Under the pieces are notes generated by a model, which was given only the letters and a program-made list of their open reading frames with translations, ran no database searches and was not told the origin of the DNA. The translations under genes were made by a program, and so were the position numbers. Positions 16,468-24,337 of a stretch of 64,000 nt of DNA are shown here, in pieces (the first letter of the stretch is position 1; each line of letters starts with the position of its first letter). The DNA comes from Paenibacillus rhizovicinus. Its GTDB lineage: Bacteria > Bacillota > Bacilli > Paenibacillales > Paenibacillaceae. The stretch is taken from contig NZ_CP048286.1 of assembly GCF_010365285.1 (NCBI RefSeq), positions 4,993,501 through 5,057,500 on the forward strand. The letters are read 5' to 3'.

Positions 16468-17289
16468 TTGTTACTCGTTCTGTTCAAACGAATTTTCGGC
16501 GGCAAGCACGATACGTCCGCAGTCACCCCCGAAGCACGAATCACTCCGGAAGAAACGGTGGAGCTGATTCGCAGCGGCGAAGCGTCGAGAAATGCTTTTA
16601 TTGACGCTTATCAGCCCTATATCGCCAAGGTGACGAGCCGATTTTGCAAGAGATATATCGATCCCGCCAGCTCGGATGAATTCAGTATCGCGCTGGCCGC
16701 TTTTGACGAAGCGATCGGACAGTACTCAAGTCAAGCAGGAAAATCGTTCCTCGGCTTTGCCGAAACGGTCATTCGGCGCAGGCTTATTGACTATGTCCGC
16801 AAAGAAAGTAGGCATCATGTCACCGTACCTTATAGTGCTTTCGACCAGGATGACGAAGAAGAATCGACCGTTAACGTCATCGAAACGAACGAGGCGTTGA
16901 ATCGGTATTCGTTGACGCAGGAAACGGAAGCGCGCAGGTTCGAGATCGCGGAGTTTGACGGCAGGCTGAGAGAATTCGGCATCACGTTCGGCGAACTGCC
17001 CGACATTTCGCCCAAACACTCCGATTCCAGGCAGCTGCTTATTACGATCAGCCGGCGGTTGGCGAATGATCCGGAGTTATACGATCAATTGGAAACGAAA
17101 CAGAAGCTTCCGATTAAGGAGCTCTGCGAGATGATTGGCGTTTCCCGCAAAACGATCGAGCGTAACCGGAAATATATTATCGCTTTGACAATCTTACATA
17201 ATGGAGATTTTCCATATTTGCAGCAATACATCAAGCCCCAAGAACCGCCTCAAAAGGAACTGCCCGCAGTGGAAGGAGTGAGAGCATGA
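16468..17289 (+). CDS. sigI: RNA polymerase sigma factor SigI
   Basis: A 273-residue alternative sigma factor linked in Bacilli to heat and cell-envelope stress. A region-2-like part (RNAFIDAYQPYIAKVTSRFC, then DEFSIALAAFDEAIGQY, then RRRLIDYVRKE) is followed by the SigI-specific C-terminal domain with the helix-turn-helix KELCEMIGVSRKTIERNRKY (about 228-247). The likely start is TTG at 16468, six bases after GAGGTGG; a GTG at 16453 is in frame but has no site. It overlaps rsgI by four bases (ATGA), and its promoter region carries a SigI-type signature. Confidence 0.9.
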   Translation: MLLVLFKRIFGGKHDTSAVTPEARITPEETVELIRSGEASRNAFIDAYQPYIAKVTSRFCKRYIDPASSDEFSIALAAFDEAIGQYSSQAGKSFLGFAETVIRRRLIDYVRKESRHHVTVPYSAFDQDDEEESTVNVIETNEALNRYSLTQETEARRFEIAEFDGRLREFGITFGELPDISPKHSDSRQLLITISRRLANDPELYDQLETKQKLPIKELCEMIGVSRKTIERNRKYIIALTILHNGDFPYLQQYIKPQEPPQKELPAVEGVRA

Positions 17290-19040
17290 GCCGTGGAATC
17301 GTTATGGAAACCGGCAGCAAGCACGTTATCGTATTAATGCCGGACGGTCAATTCCGTAAAGTACGCACCGCTCTCAAGCCCGGAATCGGTGAAGAATTCA
17401 CCTTCTCGGAGCAAAGACGGATGCAGCGGACGCGCAAGCTGTACAGCTTCAGCGTCGGTGCCGCAGCAATCATGCTCCTTCTGTTCGTGCCTGTCATTGC
17501 ACAGCATTTCTCGCATCCCTCTTCCGTCGTCGCCTATTTGACCATGGACGTCAATCCCAGCATCGAGCTGGGCATCGATAAGAATGAGCGGGTCGAGGAG
17601 CTGCGGCCGATCAATACCGACGGCGAGGATGTCACGAAAGGCTTGAAATTCAAAGGACAGTCGCTGCAAACGGTCACGGAGGCGATCATGGACCGCATCA
17701 GCGCCGGTCCTTACTTGAATAGCGGCGAAGGCGATGTCGTGATTACGAGCGTAGCCGTCGGCGCACAAGTGAAGCCGGCAGAGGAAGTCAGCCTGACTTC
17801 GCATATGGACGACGCCGTTCGCAAGTCGCTCTCGAAGACGGAGAAGGGACGCCAGCTCGCGATAGAAGTGACGACGGTATCCGCGCCGGAGGGGATTCGC
17901 GACGAAGCGAAACGGGCAGGGATTTCTTCCGGTAAAATGGCATTTTACTTGATGGCCAAGGAGCAAGGCTACCGGATTTCCATCAAGGATTTGAAACAAG
18001 AATCCATTCATCAAGCGGCGAAGCCGATGGGCGGCGTTGCAGCGGTGATGAAAAATCAAGAAAGCAGCGCTAAAGTCAGCAAGCCAGCAGGCACTGATCC
18101 GAATAAAGCGCAAACCGCGGCACCGCAGACCGTGAACCCGCAAACCGTCAAGCCGCAGGCATCGAAGCCGCCGGCCTCGAAGGAAACGGACAACGAGAAG
18201 CTGTGGGAGAAGCAGAAGCAGCAGCTTGAGGACTTGTTGAAGAAAGAGCAGGCCAAGCATAATAAATGGAGCGGTTCCAAGAAGGGCTCCGGTAACGGTA
18301 AGAATGTTTCCGGCAATGGCAAGAAGAGCTCGGGCAATGACAAGAGCGGCTCCGGTAATGATCGTACGCTCCAACAAGGCGGCGTCATTAATATTAGCGA
18401 GCATTCCCCGGGCAATAATACAGGCGGTTCCGGCAGCGGCGGAGCTGTCGGCGGCCAAGGCGGCGGAAGCTCATCCAGTCATGGCAAAGGAAGCTCCAGC
18501 AGCCCTGGCAGCGCCGGTATAAATGGTCAAAAGAATGGAAGCGGTGACGATCGCAGCCAAGGAAACAAGAGCGGTAAGGGAGGTGCCGGCAGCCAAGGAA
18601 ACAACGGCTCGGGCGGCAAAAACGGGTTTGGCGGCGTTCCGTGGTCCAAGCCCAAAGCACCTTCAAAACAGCAATCCCAAACGAATTCCAAATCCTCCGG
18701 CACCATAAGCGGCAATAAGGGTTCGGATAACAAAGAAGGCGGCAGGGAAGAGGCGAAAAACGCTTCTGACAGCCGCCATAGCGGCGTTAATCAGGGGAAA
18801 GAGAACCAAAGCGCAACCCGGGAAGACAGTTCTCGCGACTCCGGCTTGGACAAGAACGATGATCGGGATAACCGCAACGATAAAGAGAACGATAAAGACA
18901 GCGATAACGGGAAAGTTAAAGACAAAGATAAAGACAAAGATAGAGACAATGAAAAAGGTTTGGAAAAAGATACGGGAAAAGGCAGCGATAAAGGGAAAAG
19001 CCAGATGCAAGACAGCGGCAAGAACAAAGGAAACAGGTAG
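17286..19040 (+). CDS. rsgI: Anti-sigma-I factor RsgI with a long disordered tail
   Basis: The 584-residue membrane protein holds SigI inactive. Residues 1-45 are the cytoplasmic RsgI_N domain and 55-75 form one membrane helix. The juxtamembrane extracellular domain starts VVAYLTMDVNPSIELGID, where N90-P91 matches the site at which RsgI proteins are reported to cleave themselves. Up to about residue 260 the chain looks folded. From there to the end it is low-complexity and probably disordered: Ala/Pro/Lys, then Gly/Ser/Asn-rich repeats, then a Lys/Asp-rich end with KDKDKDKDRDNEK. Such tails are thought to sense wall state in B. subtilis RsgI. Translationally coupled to sigI. Confidence 0.93.
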   Translation: MSRGIVMETGSKHVIVLMPDGQFRKVRTALKPGIGEEFTFSEQRRMQRTRKLYSFSVGAAAIMLLLFVPVIAQHFSHPSSVVAYLTMDVNPSIELGIDKNERVEELRPINTDGEDVTKGLKFKGQSLQTVTEAIMDRISAGPYLNSGEGDVVITSVAVGAQVKPAEEVSLTSHMDDAVRKSLSKTEKGRQLAIEVTTVSAPEGIRDEAKRAGISSGKMAFYLMAKEQGYRISIKDLKQESIHQAAKPMGGVAAVMKNQESSAKVSKPAGTDPNKAQTAAPQTVNPQTVKPQASKPPASKETDNEKLWEKQKQQLEDLLKKEQAKHNKWSGSKKGSGNGKNVSGNGKKSSGNDKSGSGNDRTLQQGGVINISEHSPGNNTGGSGSGGAVGGQGGGSSSSHGKGSSSSPGSAGINGQKNGSGDDRSQGNKSGKGGAGSQGNNGSGGKNGFGGVPWSKPKAPSKQQSQTNSKSSGTISGNKGSDNKEGGREEAKNASDSRHSGVNQGKENQSATREDSSRDSGLDKNDDRDNRNDKENDKDSDNGKVKDKDKDKDRDNEKGLEKDTGKGSDKGKSQMQDSGKNKGNR

Positions 19041-19066
19041 GGCAAAGCCCGTATCGGATCACAGAG

Positions 19067-19093
19067 AAGGCGCTGATTTGGAGGCGCCTTTTT
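19067..19093 (+). terminator. Intrinsic terminator after rsgI
   Basis: AAGGCGC (19067-19073) pairs with GCGCCTT (19084-19090), followed by T to 19093. Confidence 0.82.
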
Positions 19094-19190
19094 CTTATGG
19101 AGGTTACCTGCGGAGCATAAATAGGACGTTTCGCAGCGACAATGGGTAGAATAGTCCCCTGTTGTCGAGTGCTTTCGACAGTTTCTCCTG

Positions 19191-19220
19191 TTGACATAAT
19201 TTAGTGGTTTTTTCTATGAT
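19191..19220 (+). promoter_or_regulatory. Sigma-A promoter overlapping an apparent ATG
   Basis: TTGACA (19191-19196), an 18-base spacer and TATGAT (19215-19220). The ATG at 19216, which would open the next gene, lies within the -10, so transcription from here starts downstream of it and favours a later start codon. Confidence 0.75.
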
Positions 19221-19284
19221 TATTGTAAGCGATCTCAACTCGGAATCTGCACGCACATTTTTAAGGGCGGAGGCGAGCTATTAC

Positions 19285-19683
19285 GTGGAAATATTCCAAA
19301 TTCAGGAGAAATCGGACGCGATCCAGGCACGTCATAGAGGAAGGGAAATCGCCAAAACTATAGGGTTCAGCCTAGTCGATCAAACCGTCATCGCGTATAC
19401 CATTTCGGAATTGGCGCTCAAGCTCCTTTCCATCTCGGCGAAAGGACATATGACGATTCGCCCGGTCAGCTTGTACAAAGGAGATTCTGCCAGTGGAATC
19501 GAAGTCAGACTATTCGATCATTTCAAAGGGCCGAATCGAATTCATTTGCAATGGATGGAGAAAATGACGGATTCGATGGAGCTCAGTCACGATCAGATGC
19601 GAGGAACCATGATAACGTTTCATAAATGGGTTCACGCTCCACTGCGCATCGATTCACCGATTTGTGCGGCAGGAGAGGAGTAA
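19285..19683 (+). CDS. Degenerate RsbT-like protein (GHKL fold)
   Basis: The 132-residue product resembles RsbT, the switch kinase of the stressosome pathway: GREIAKTIGFSLVDQTVIAY followed by TISELA aligns with RsbT helix 1 and the N-box. The ATP site is broken. The N-box Asn is replaced (SELALK instead of SELARN), G1 reads DHFKG instead of DQGPG, and the GGLGAGL loop is missing. It is probably a binding partner rather than a kinase. GTG at 19285 has GGAGG at 19269-19273 and a size equal to RsbT; the ATG at 19216 lies in the promoter -10. The next gene encodes a kinase with an RsbU_N-like domain, the known RsbT target fold. Confidence 0.75.
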   Translation: MEIFQIQEKSDAIQARHRGREIAKTIGFSLVDQTVIAYTISELALKLLSISAKGHMTIRPVSLYKGDSASGIEVRLFDHFKGPNRIHLQWMEKMTDSMELSHDQMRGTMITFHKWVHAPLRIDSPICAAGEE

Positions 19684-19686
19684 ATC

Positions 19687-21060
19687 ATGCAGGCAATCCG
19701 TATGCGATACTTCCCTGCGCTCGCTGAATATATGCGCAGCGGCAGCGAAGCATCGCTATTCGAGGCTACGGAAATCGGCAAGATGCTTGAGAATATTCAT
19801 CCGGAGGACATTATCGCCGTTCATGAAGAATCCATGCAGATGCTCGTAGCAAACGTCGATTCCGAGGAAGCACTGCGGCTGTATAGCCGCTCATTTATTT
19901 TTTTGATCGATCTTATGGTCGCGTTTCGGTTCCGGATACAACCGGAGCAAAGCTCGGAGCAGCGCTTTAGCGAAATGAGCGAAATGCTGATCCGCTCTCA
20001 ACGCTCGGTCATGATGGTCAAGAATAAGTATGAAAACGTTCTGCAGCATATGGACAGCGGCATCGCGATTTTTGACGGGGACGGCATGCTGTCCTTCGTT
20101 AACGTGCAGATGGCCAAACTGCTCGATATTCCCCGCAAGACGCTAATCGGCTGCAATTTAATCAATATTTTGACGCATAGCAAACTGAGCAAAAGCACGA
20201 AACGGATCATTCTGCGCTTATACAAGGAAACGTTCCTGAGGCGAAGCAGGTATCTCGAGTTCGTGGACGCGAACGGCCGCACGCTGCTCGTGACGGTCAC
20301 CTACGGCGATGAGCTGGAAGGCGATTATTTGTTCAGCGTGAAAGACGTGACGGAGTACAAGCAAATCGAGCAGTCGGCCTATCAGAACGACAAGCTCGCG
20401 ATGCTCGGCAAAATCGCCGCCTCCATCGCGCATGAAATTCGCAATCCGCTAACCTCGATTCGCGGCTTTATCCAGCTGTTGAGGCCCCATCTCACGCAGC
20501 TTGGGAAGGAAGAGTATTCTCGCATTATCTTGACGGAAATCGACCGCGCCAACGATATCATCTATGAATTTCTAAATTCCTCGAAGCCTTCCGCGCCGAT
20601 GAAGCAGAAGGTGCGCATTAACGGCCTGCTGAAGGAAGTCATTCTTTTGTCCGACAGCGAAGCGCTCATGAAGGGCTGTCAAATTCAGTTCGAAACCTAT
20701 GATGAGGATATCTCGGTGTCGATCGACGTGAAGCAGGTGAAGCAGGTCGTGTTGAACATCGTCCGCAATGCGATGGATGCCATCGGCGATTTGGAGGACG
20801 AGCGGAGCGGCAGGATCGATATTATTACGAGACGCGAAGGCCGCGACGCCGAGATTACGATCAGGGACAACGGCAACGGCATGGATCACGTGACGAAATC
20901 CAAGCTGTTCGATCCGTTCTATACGACGAAGGCGGCGGGCACCGGCCTAGGGCTGTCTGTCAGCTATCGTATCGTCCGGAACCATGGCGGGAAGATCCGC
21001 GTGGCCAGCAATACCGGCGAAGGCACGGAGTTCAAGATCTATTTGCCATTAGCGGAATAA
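19687..21060 (+). CDS. Histidine kinase with N-terminal RsbU_N-like domain and PAS
   Basis: A soluble 457-residue kinase. Residues 1-88 resemble the N-terminal RsbT-binding domain of RsbU (YFPALAEYM, SLFEATEIGKMLENIHPEDI, SFIFLIDLMVAF). Residues 89-118 look like a helical linker and 116-220 a PAS domain (MDSGIAIFDGDGMLSFVN). The kinase core follows with H249 in SIAHEIRNPLTSIRGFIQLL, N361, DNGNGM (394-399) and GTGLGL (418-423). The HEIRNPLTSIRGF box is like that of sporulation kinases feeding Spo0F. A GGAGAGGAG site overlaps the end of the RsbT-like gene, so the two are co-expressed. No response regulator is adjacent. Confidence 0.85.
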   Translation: MQAIRMRYFPALAEYMRSGSEASLFEATEIGKMLENIHPEDIIAVHEESMQMLVANVDSEEALRLYSRSFIFLIDLMVAFRFRIQPEQSSEQRFSEMSEMLIRSQRSVMMVKNKYENVLQHMDSGIAIFDGDGMLSFVNVQMAKLLDIPRKTLIGCNLINILTHSKLSKSTKRIILRLYKETFLRRSRYLEFVDANGRTLLVTVTYGDELEGDYLFSVKDVTEYKQIEQSAYQNDKLAMLGKIAASIAHEIRNPLTSIRGFIQLLRPHLTQLGKEEYSRIILTEIDRANDIIYEFLNSSKPSAPMKQKVRINGLLKEVILLSDSEALMKGCQIQFETYDEDISVSIDVKQVKQVVLNIVRNAMDAIGDLEDERSGRIDIITRREGRDAEITIRDNGNGMDHVTKSKLFDPFYTTKAAGTGLGLSVSYRIVRNHGGKIRVASNTGEGTEFKIYLPLAE

Positions 21061-21099
21061 ACGATTAGAATCGGGATAAGACTCGGGTCATCGTTACGG

Positions 21100-21125
21100 A
21101 AAACCGGGGAAAACCCCGGTTTTTT
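21100..21125 (+). terminator. Intrinsic terminator
   Basis: AAAACCGGGG (21100-21109), loop AAAA, CCCCGGTTTT (21114-21123) and T to 21125. It ends the RsbT-like/kinase unit. Confidence 0.92.
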
Positions 21126-21201
21126 GGCGTTTCGGGGTCCTTTCAGGGAATGGCTTCATAGGTTAGTAAGAAATGGATAAGGACTGGAGGGTGTTCATCC
21201 G

Positions 21202-22803
21202 ATGAGCATTCATTTCACATACGGCGCAGGCGCAGACGAGGTCGGAACTGTCGATGTCGTCATTGCTTTCGTAAGCAAGCGGGAACTGAACGGCACTGAT
21301 TGTGCCAAGGGTTCCAAAGAAGGAACATGGATTCATGGCGTCCTCGACGATGCGATGAGGCAGCATGCGGCTAAAGAGCTGTTCAAGGCCGATCTTAAGG
21401 AAACGCTCGTACTGCCGACGCTCGGCTTGTATCCGTCCGCGCACGTCGTCTATGTCGGCATCGCGACGCCAGATAGCTTGACGACGGACGGTTTGCGCGA
21501 TGCGGCGGCTGCAGCCGCGAAAGCGGCGAAACGGTTGAAGGCGGTCACGGTGAAGCATCTGCTGCCGGCCTGCTTAACGACAGCTGCTGCGGCGACTGCA
21601 AGAGCGGCAGCGGCGAATGACGGGAAGGGTCAGCCGGGTTTCACGATCAAGCAAGCTGCGCAAGCGATGACGGAGGGCTATCTGCTCGGTCTGTACACGC
21701 GCACGACGGCGAAGAAGATCGACACGCGCAGAAAGTCGCTGATCGCTTCCGTCGCGTTCACGCCGACGGATCAGCTTGCGGAAGACGCCGCGGCAGCCGT
21801 CACCGCGGATTGGGAAGCCGGCATCCGGCGCGGCAGCCTCTTCGCGGAAGCGGCGATGTATGCCCGGGACTTGACGAATCTGCCCGCAAATGCGCTCGTT
21901 CCTTCGAAGCTTGCGGAGGAAGCACGGCGGCTGGCAGGCAGCTATGGCTTCGAATGCGAGATCATTGACGAGGCTGCCGCAGAAGCACAAGGGATGGGCG
22001 GCTTGATCGGCGTCGGCAAAGGCAGCATCAATCCGCCGCGGATGATCGTCATCCAGTATCGGGGCAATCCGGATGATGCGGAGATATGGGGCATCGTCGG
22101 CAAAGGCATTACGTTCGATACCGGCGGCATCTCGCTGAAGAAAGGCCCCGGCATGGAAGAAATGATATCGGATATGGGCGGCGCGGCGGCGGTGCTTGGC
22201 CTGGTGCGCATCTTCGGCGAGACCAAACCGAAACGCAACGCGGTCTTCGTCATCCCAACGGCGGAGAACATGCCGTCCGACCGCGCATTCAAGCCCGGCG
22301 ACGTACTGACGATGATGAACGGCACGACAGTCGAAATCGTCAATACGGACGCGGAAGGCCGGCTTGTGCTGGCCGACGGCCTCACGACGGCGATTCGCGG
22401 CGGAGCAACGAAGCTCATCGACATAGCGACGTTGACGGGGGCCGTCCTCGTCCTGCTCGGCGATGTGGCGACAGGCGCGGTAACGAACGACGAATCGCTG
22501 CAGCAGCAGGTCATTGCGGCTTCGAAGCAAGCGGGCGAGCGGATTTGGCCGCTGCCGCCGTATCCGGAATTCCGCCGGCAGCTGGACAGCGAGGCGGCGG
22601 ATATGAAGAACGGCGGCAGCCGCTACGGCGCAGCCAGCATCGGCGGCTTGTTCATCGGCGCTTTCGCGGAAGAGAAGCCTTGGGTGCACTTGGATATCGC
22701 GGGCACGGCTTGGCTGGAGCGGGACCGGTCATGGGAGGTAAAAGGCGGAACCGGCGTCATGGTCCGGACGCTTGGCGAGTTATTGGCTGACGACAAGGCT
22801 TAA
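21202..22803 (+). CDS. pepA: Leucyl aminopeptidase, M17 family
   Basis: This 533-residue cytoplasmic aminopeptidase releases N-terminal amino acids using two metal ions. The N-terminal M17 domain (to about 165) is followed by the catalytic domain with GIVGKGITFDTGGISLKKG (metal ligands K and D), DMGGAAAVLG and the diagnostic NTDAEGRLVLADGL carrying catalytic Asp, Glu and Arg. Length and order are typical of the family. GGAGGGTG lies about 10 bases before the ATG. It stands in its own unit between a terminator and an MFS gene. Confidence 0.94.
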   Translation: MSIHFTYGAGADEVGTVDVVIAFVSKRELNGTDCAKGSKEGTWIHGVLDDAMRQHAAKELFKADLKETLVLPTLGLYPSAHVVYVGIATPDSLTTDGLRDAAAAAAKAAKRLKAVTVKHLLPACLTTAAAATARAAAANDGKGQPGFTIKQAAQAMTEGYLLGLYTRTTAKKIDTRRKSLIASVAFTPTDQLAEDAAAAVTADWEAGIRRGSLFAEAAMYARDLTNLPANALVPSKLAEEARRLAGSYGFECEIIDEAAAEAQGMGGLIGVGKGSINPPRMIVIQYRGNPDDAEIWGIVGKGITFDTGGISLKKGPGMEEMISDMGGAAAVLGLVRIFGETKPKRNAVFVIPTAENMPSDRAFKPGDVLTMMNGTTVEIVNTDAEGRLVLADGLTTAIRGGATKLIDIATLTGAVLVLLGDVATGAVTNDESLQQQVIAASKQAGERIWPLPPYPEFRRQLDSEAADMKNGGSRYGAASIGGLFIGAFAEEKPWVHLDIAGTAWLERDRSWEVKGGTGVMVRTLGELLADDKA

Positions 22804-22835
22804 AGGCGTACATCTAGAGATTCACATGGGGAGCT

Positions 22836-24149
22836 GTGACGAAGGTCATGTCATTTTGGAATCACGTCATATCGGTATTTCGCCGTAAAAACTTGTCCGA
22901 CCAGCGCAGGGGGCTGCTCACTTCCATCACGGAAGGCATTCCCGCCAATATAATCGGCAACTTGCTGGGCGGGCCGATCTTAACCATTTATGTTATTTTT
23001 CTCGGGGGGACGGCGTCGGATGTCGGACTTGTGGTCGCGATTCCGGCGCTTGCCAACCTCGTGCAGCTCGTTGCCGCCTTCTATATTCAGCGCTTCACGA
23101 ACAGGCGGCTGCTGCTGGCTGTATTCGCCATCACGCATCGAACGCTTTGGGTCGCGACGGGGCTTATTCCGTTCTTGGTGACGGCTTCGCTTCGGGTGGA
23201 CGTATTTATCGGCATGTTCTTAATGTCCTTCGTTTGCGCATCGACCAGCTCGGTATTCTGGACGTCCATCATTGCGGATATGGTGCCCGCCCAGGTCAGG
23301 GGACGATATTTCGGCATTCGCAATACGATCCACTGGGCCGTGGCGAGTATTTCGCTGTTGATCGGCGGTCAAATTCTCCAGCAGCTGGACGAGCGGACGG
23401 CTTTTGTCATCCTGTATGCTGTAAGCGCTCTATGTACCGTTTGGAACGCTGTCGAGCTATTACGCTATCCGAATTTGCCGTTCGAACGATCGGCTGCTTC
23501 AAGCTCGGCGGCACTGTTCGGGAAACCGCTTAAAGATAAGAGTTATATGAAGGCGACGTTGTTCATTGCGGGATTCATTCTGCTGCAAAATATCGCCATC
23601 CCGCTTTTCTCGTACGTCATGTTGGAAACGCTGCATTTAAGCAAGCAGTGGATTACCATCATTACGACGGTGCAAATGGTCGTGACGATGTTCAGCTATT
23701 ATTATTGGGGCAACATGAACGCGAGGTATGCGACGCGGACGCTGCTGCTGTGGGCGCTGCCGATCATCGCGGTTTCCTGCGTATTATGGGCGGGCATTGC
23801 GTTTTTGCCGGTCATTCTCGTCCTTATGCTCGTTAATATTACGCTCGGCATCGGACTCGGCGGCTATAATTTGCTCATCTTCAACTTTATTATCGGGGAC
23901 ACGCCGAAGTCTGACCGTCCTATGTACGTCGCCGTCTTCTCCGCGCTGACCGGCGCGACGGGCTTTATCGGCCCGCTGCTGGGCGGATGGATTTACAAGC
24001 AGATCGAGCATGGCGCGTACTGGCTGCAGAGCTACGGCATCTCCATGTTCATCGGCATCGGCTTGCTCGCATTGACGGCGGCAGTCGGACCGTTCGTGCT
24101 CAAGGCAGCGCCGGAAGAGAGACATTCGTTTCGGGGAGAAGAAGCGTAA
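22836..24149 (+). CDS. MFS-type transporter
   Basis: About 437 residues with 12 predicted membrane helices in two halves. The linker between helices 2 and 3 (FYIQRFTNRRLLLA) and the DMVPAQVRGRYFGIRNT segment are typical of the major facilitator superfamily. The second half repeats the pattern with GLGGYNLLIFNFIIGDTPKSDRP. The start is GTG 22836 or ATG 22848; the ribosome site GGGGAG (22828-22833) is rather close to the first. The substrate is unknown. It follows pepA after 32 bases, so co-transcription is possible. Confidence 0.82.
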   Translation: MTKVMSFWNHVISVFRRKNLSDQRRGLLTSITEGIPANIIGNLLGGPILTIYVIFLGGTASDVGLVVAIPALANLVQLVAAFYIQRFTNRRLLLAVFAITHRTLWVATGLIPFLVTASLRVDVFIGMFLMSFVCASTSSVFWTSIIADMVPAQVRGRYFGIRNTIHWAVASISLLIGGQILQQLDERTAFVILYAVSALCTVWNAVELLRYPNLPFERSAASSSAALFGKPLKDKSYMKATLFIAGFILLQNIAIPLFSYVMLETLHLSKQWITIITTVQMVVTMFSYYYWGNMNARYATRTLLLWALPIIAVSCVLWAGIAFLPVILVLMLVNITLGIGLGGYNLLIFNFIIGDTPKSDRPMYVAVFSALTGATGFIGPLLGGWIYKQIEHGAYWLQSYGISMFIGIGLLALTAAVGPFVLKAAPEERHSFRGEEA

Positions 24150-24164
24150 TCAAGCTTTTGGAGG

Positions 24165-24190
24165 GGCGCACTTCATGGTGCGTCTTTTTT
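24165..24190 (+). terminator. Intrinsic terminator after the MFS gene
   Basis: GGCGCAC (24165-24171), loop TTCATG, GTGCGTC (24178-24184) with one G-U, then six T. Confidence 0.88.
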
Positions 24191-24337
24191 GATGATGGCA
24201 TGGCGATAGACTGGATGTAGGGAATCGAAATGCCCCTTCCTGCTGCAAGAGGTGAAATCCGTTGGAAGATTAGCTAAAATAAGAGGTAAATCCTACGCGA
24301 GCAGCAGTGCAAAAACGGAAAGAAGGTACATATAGAA

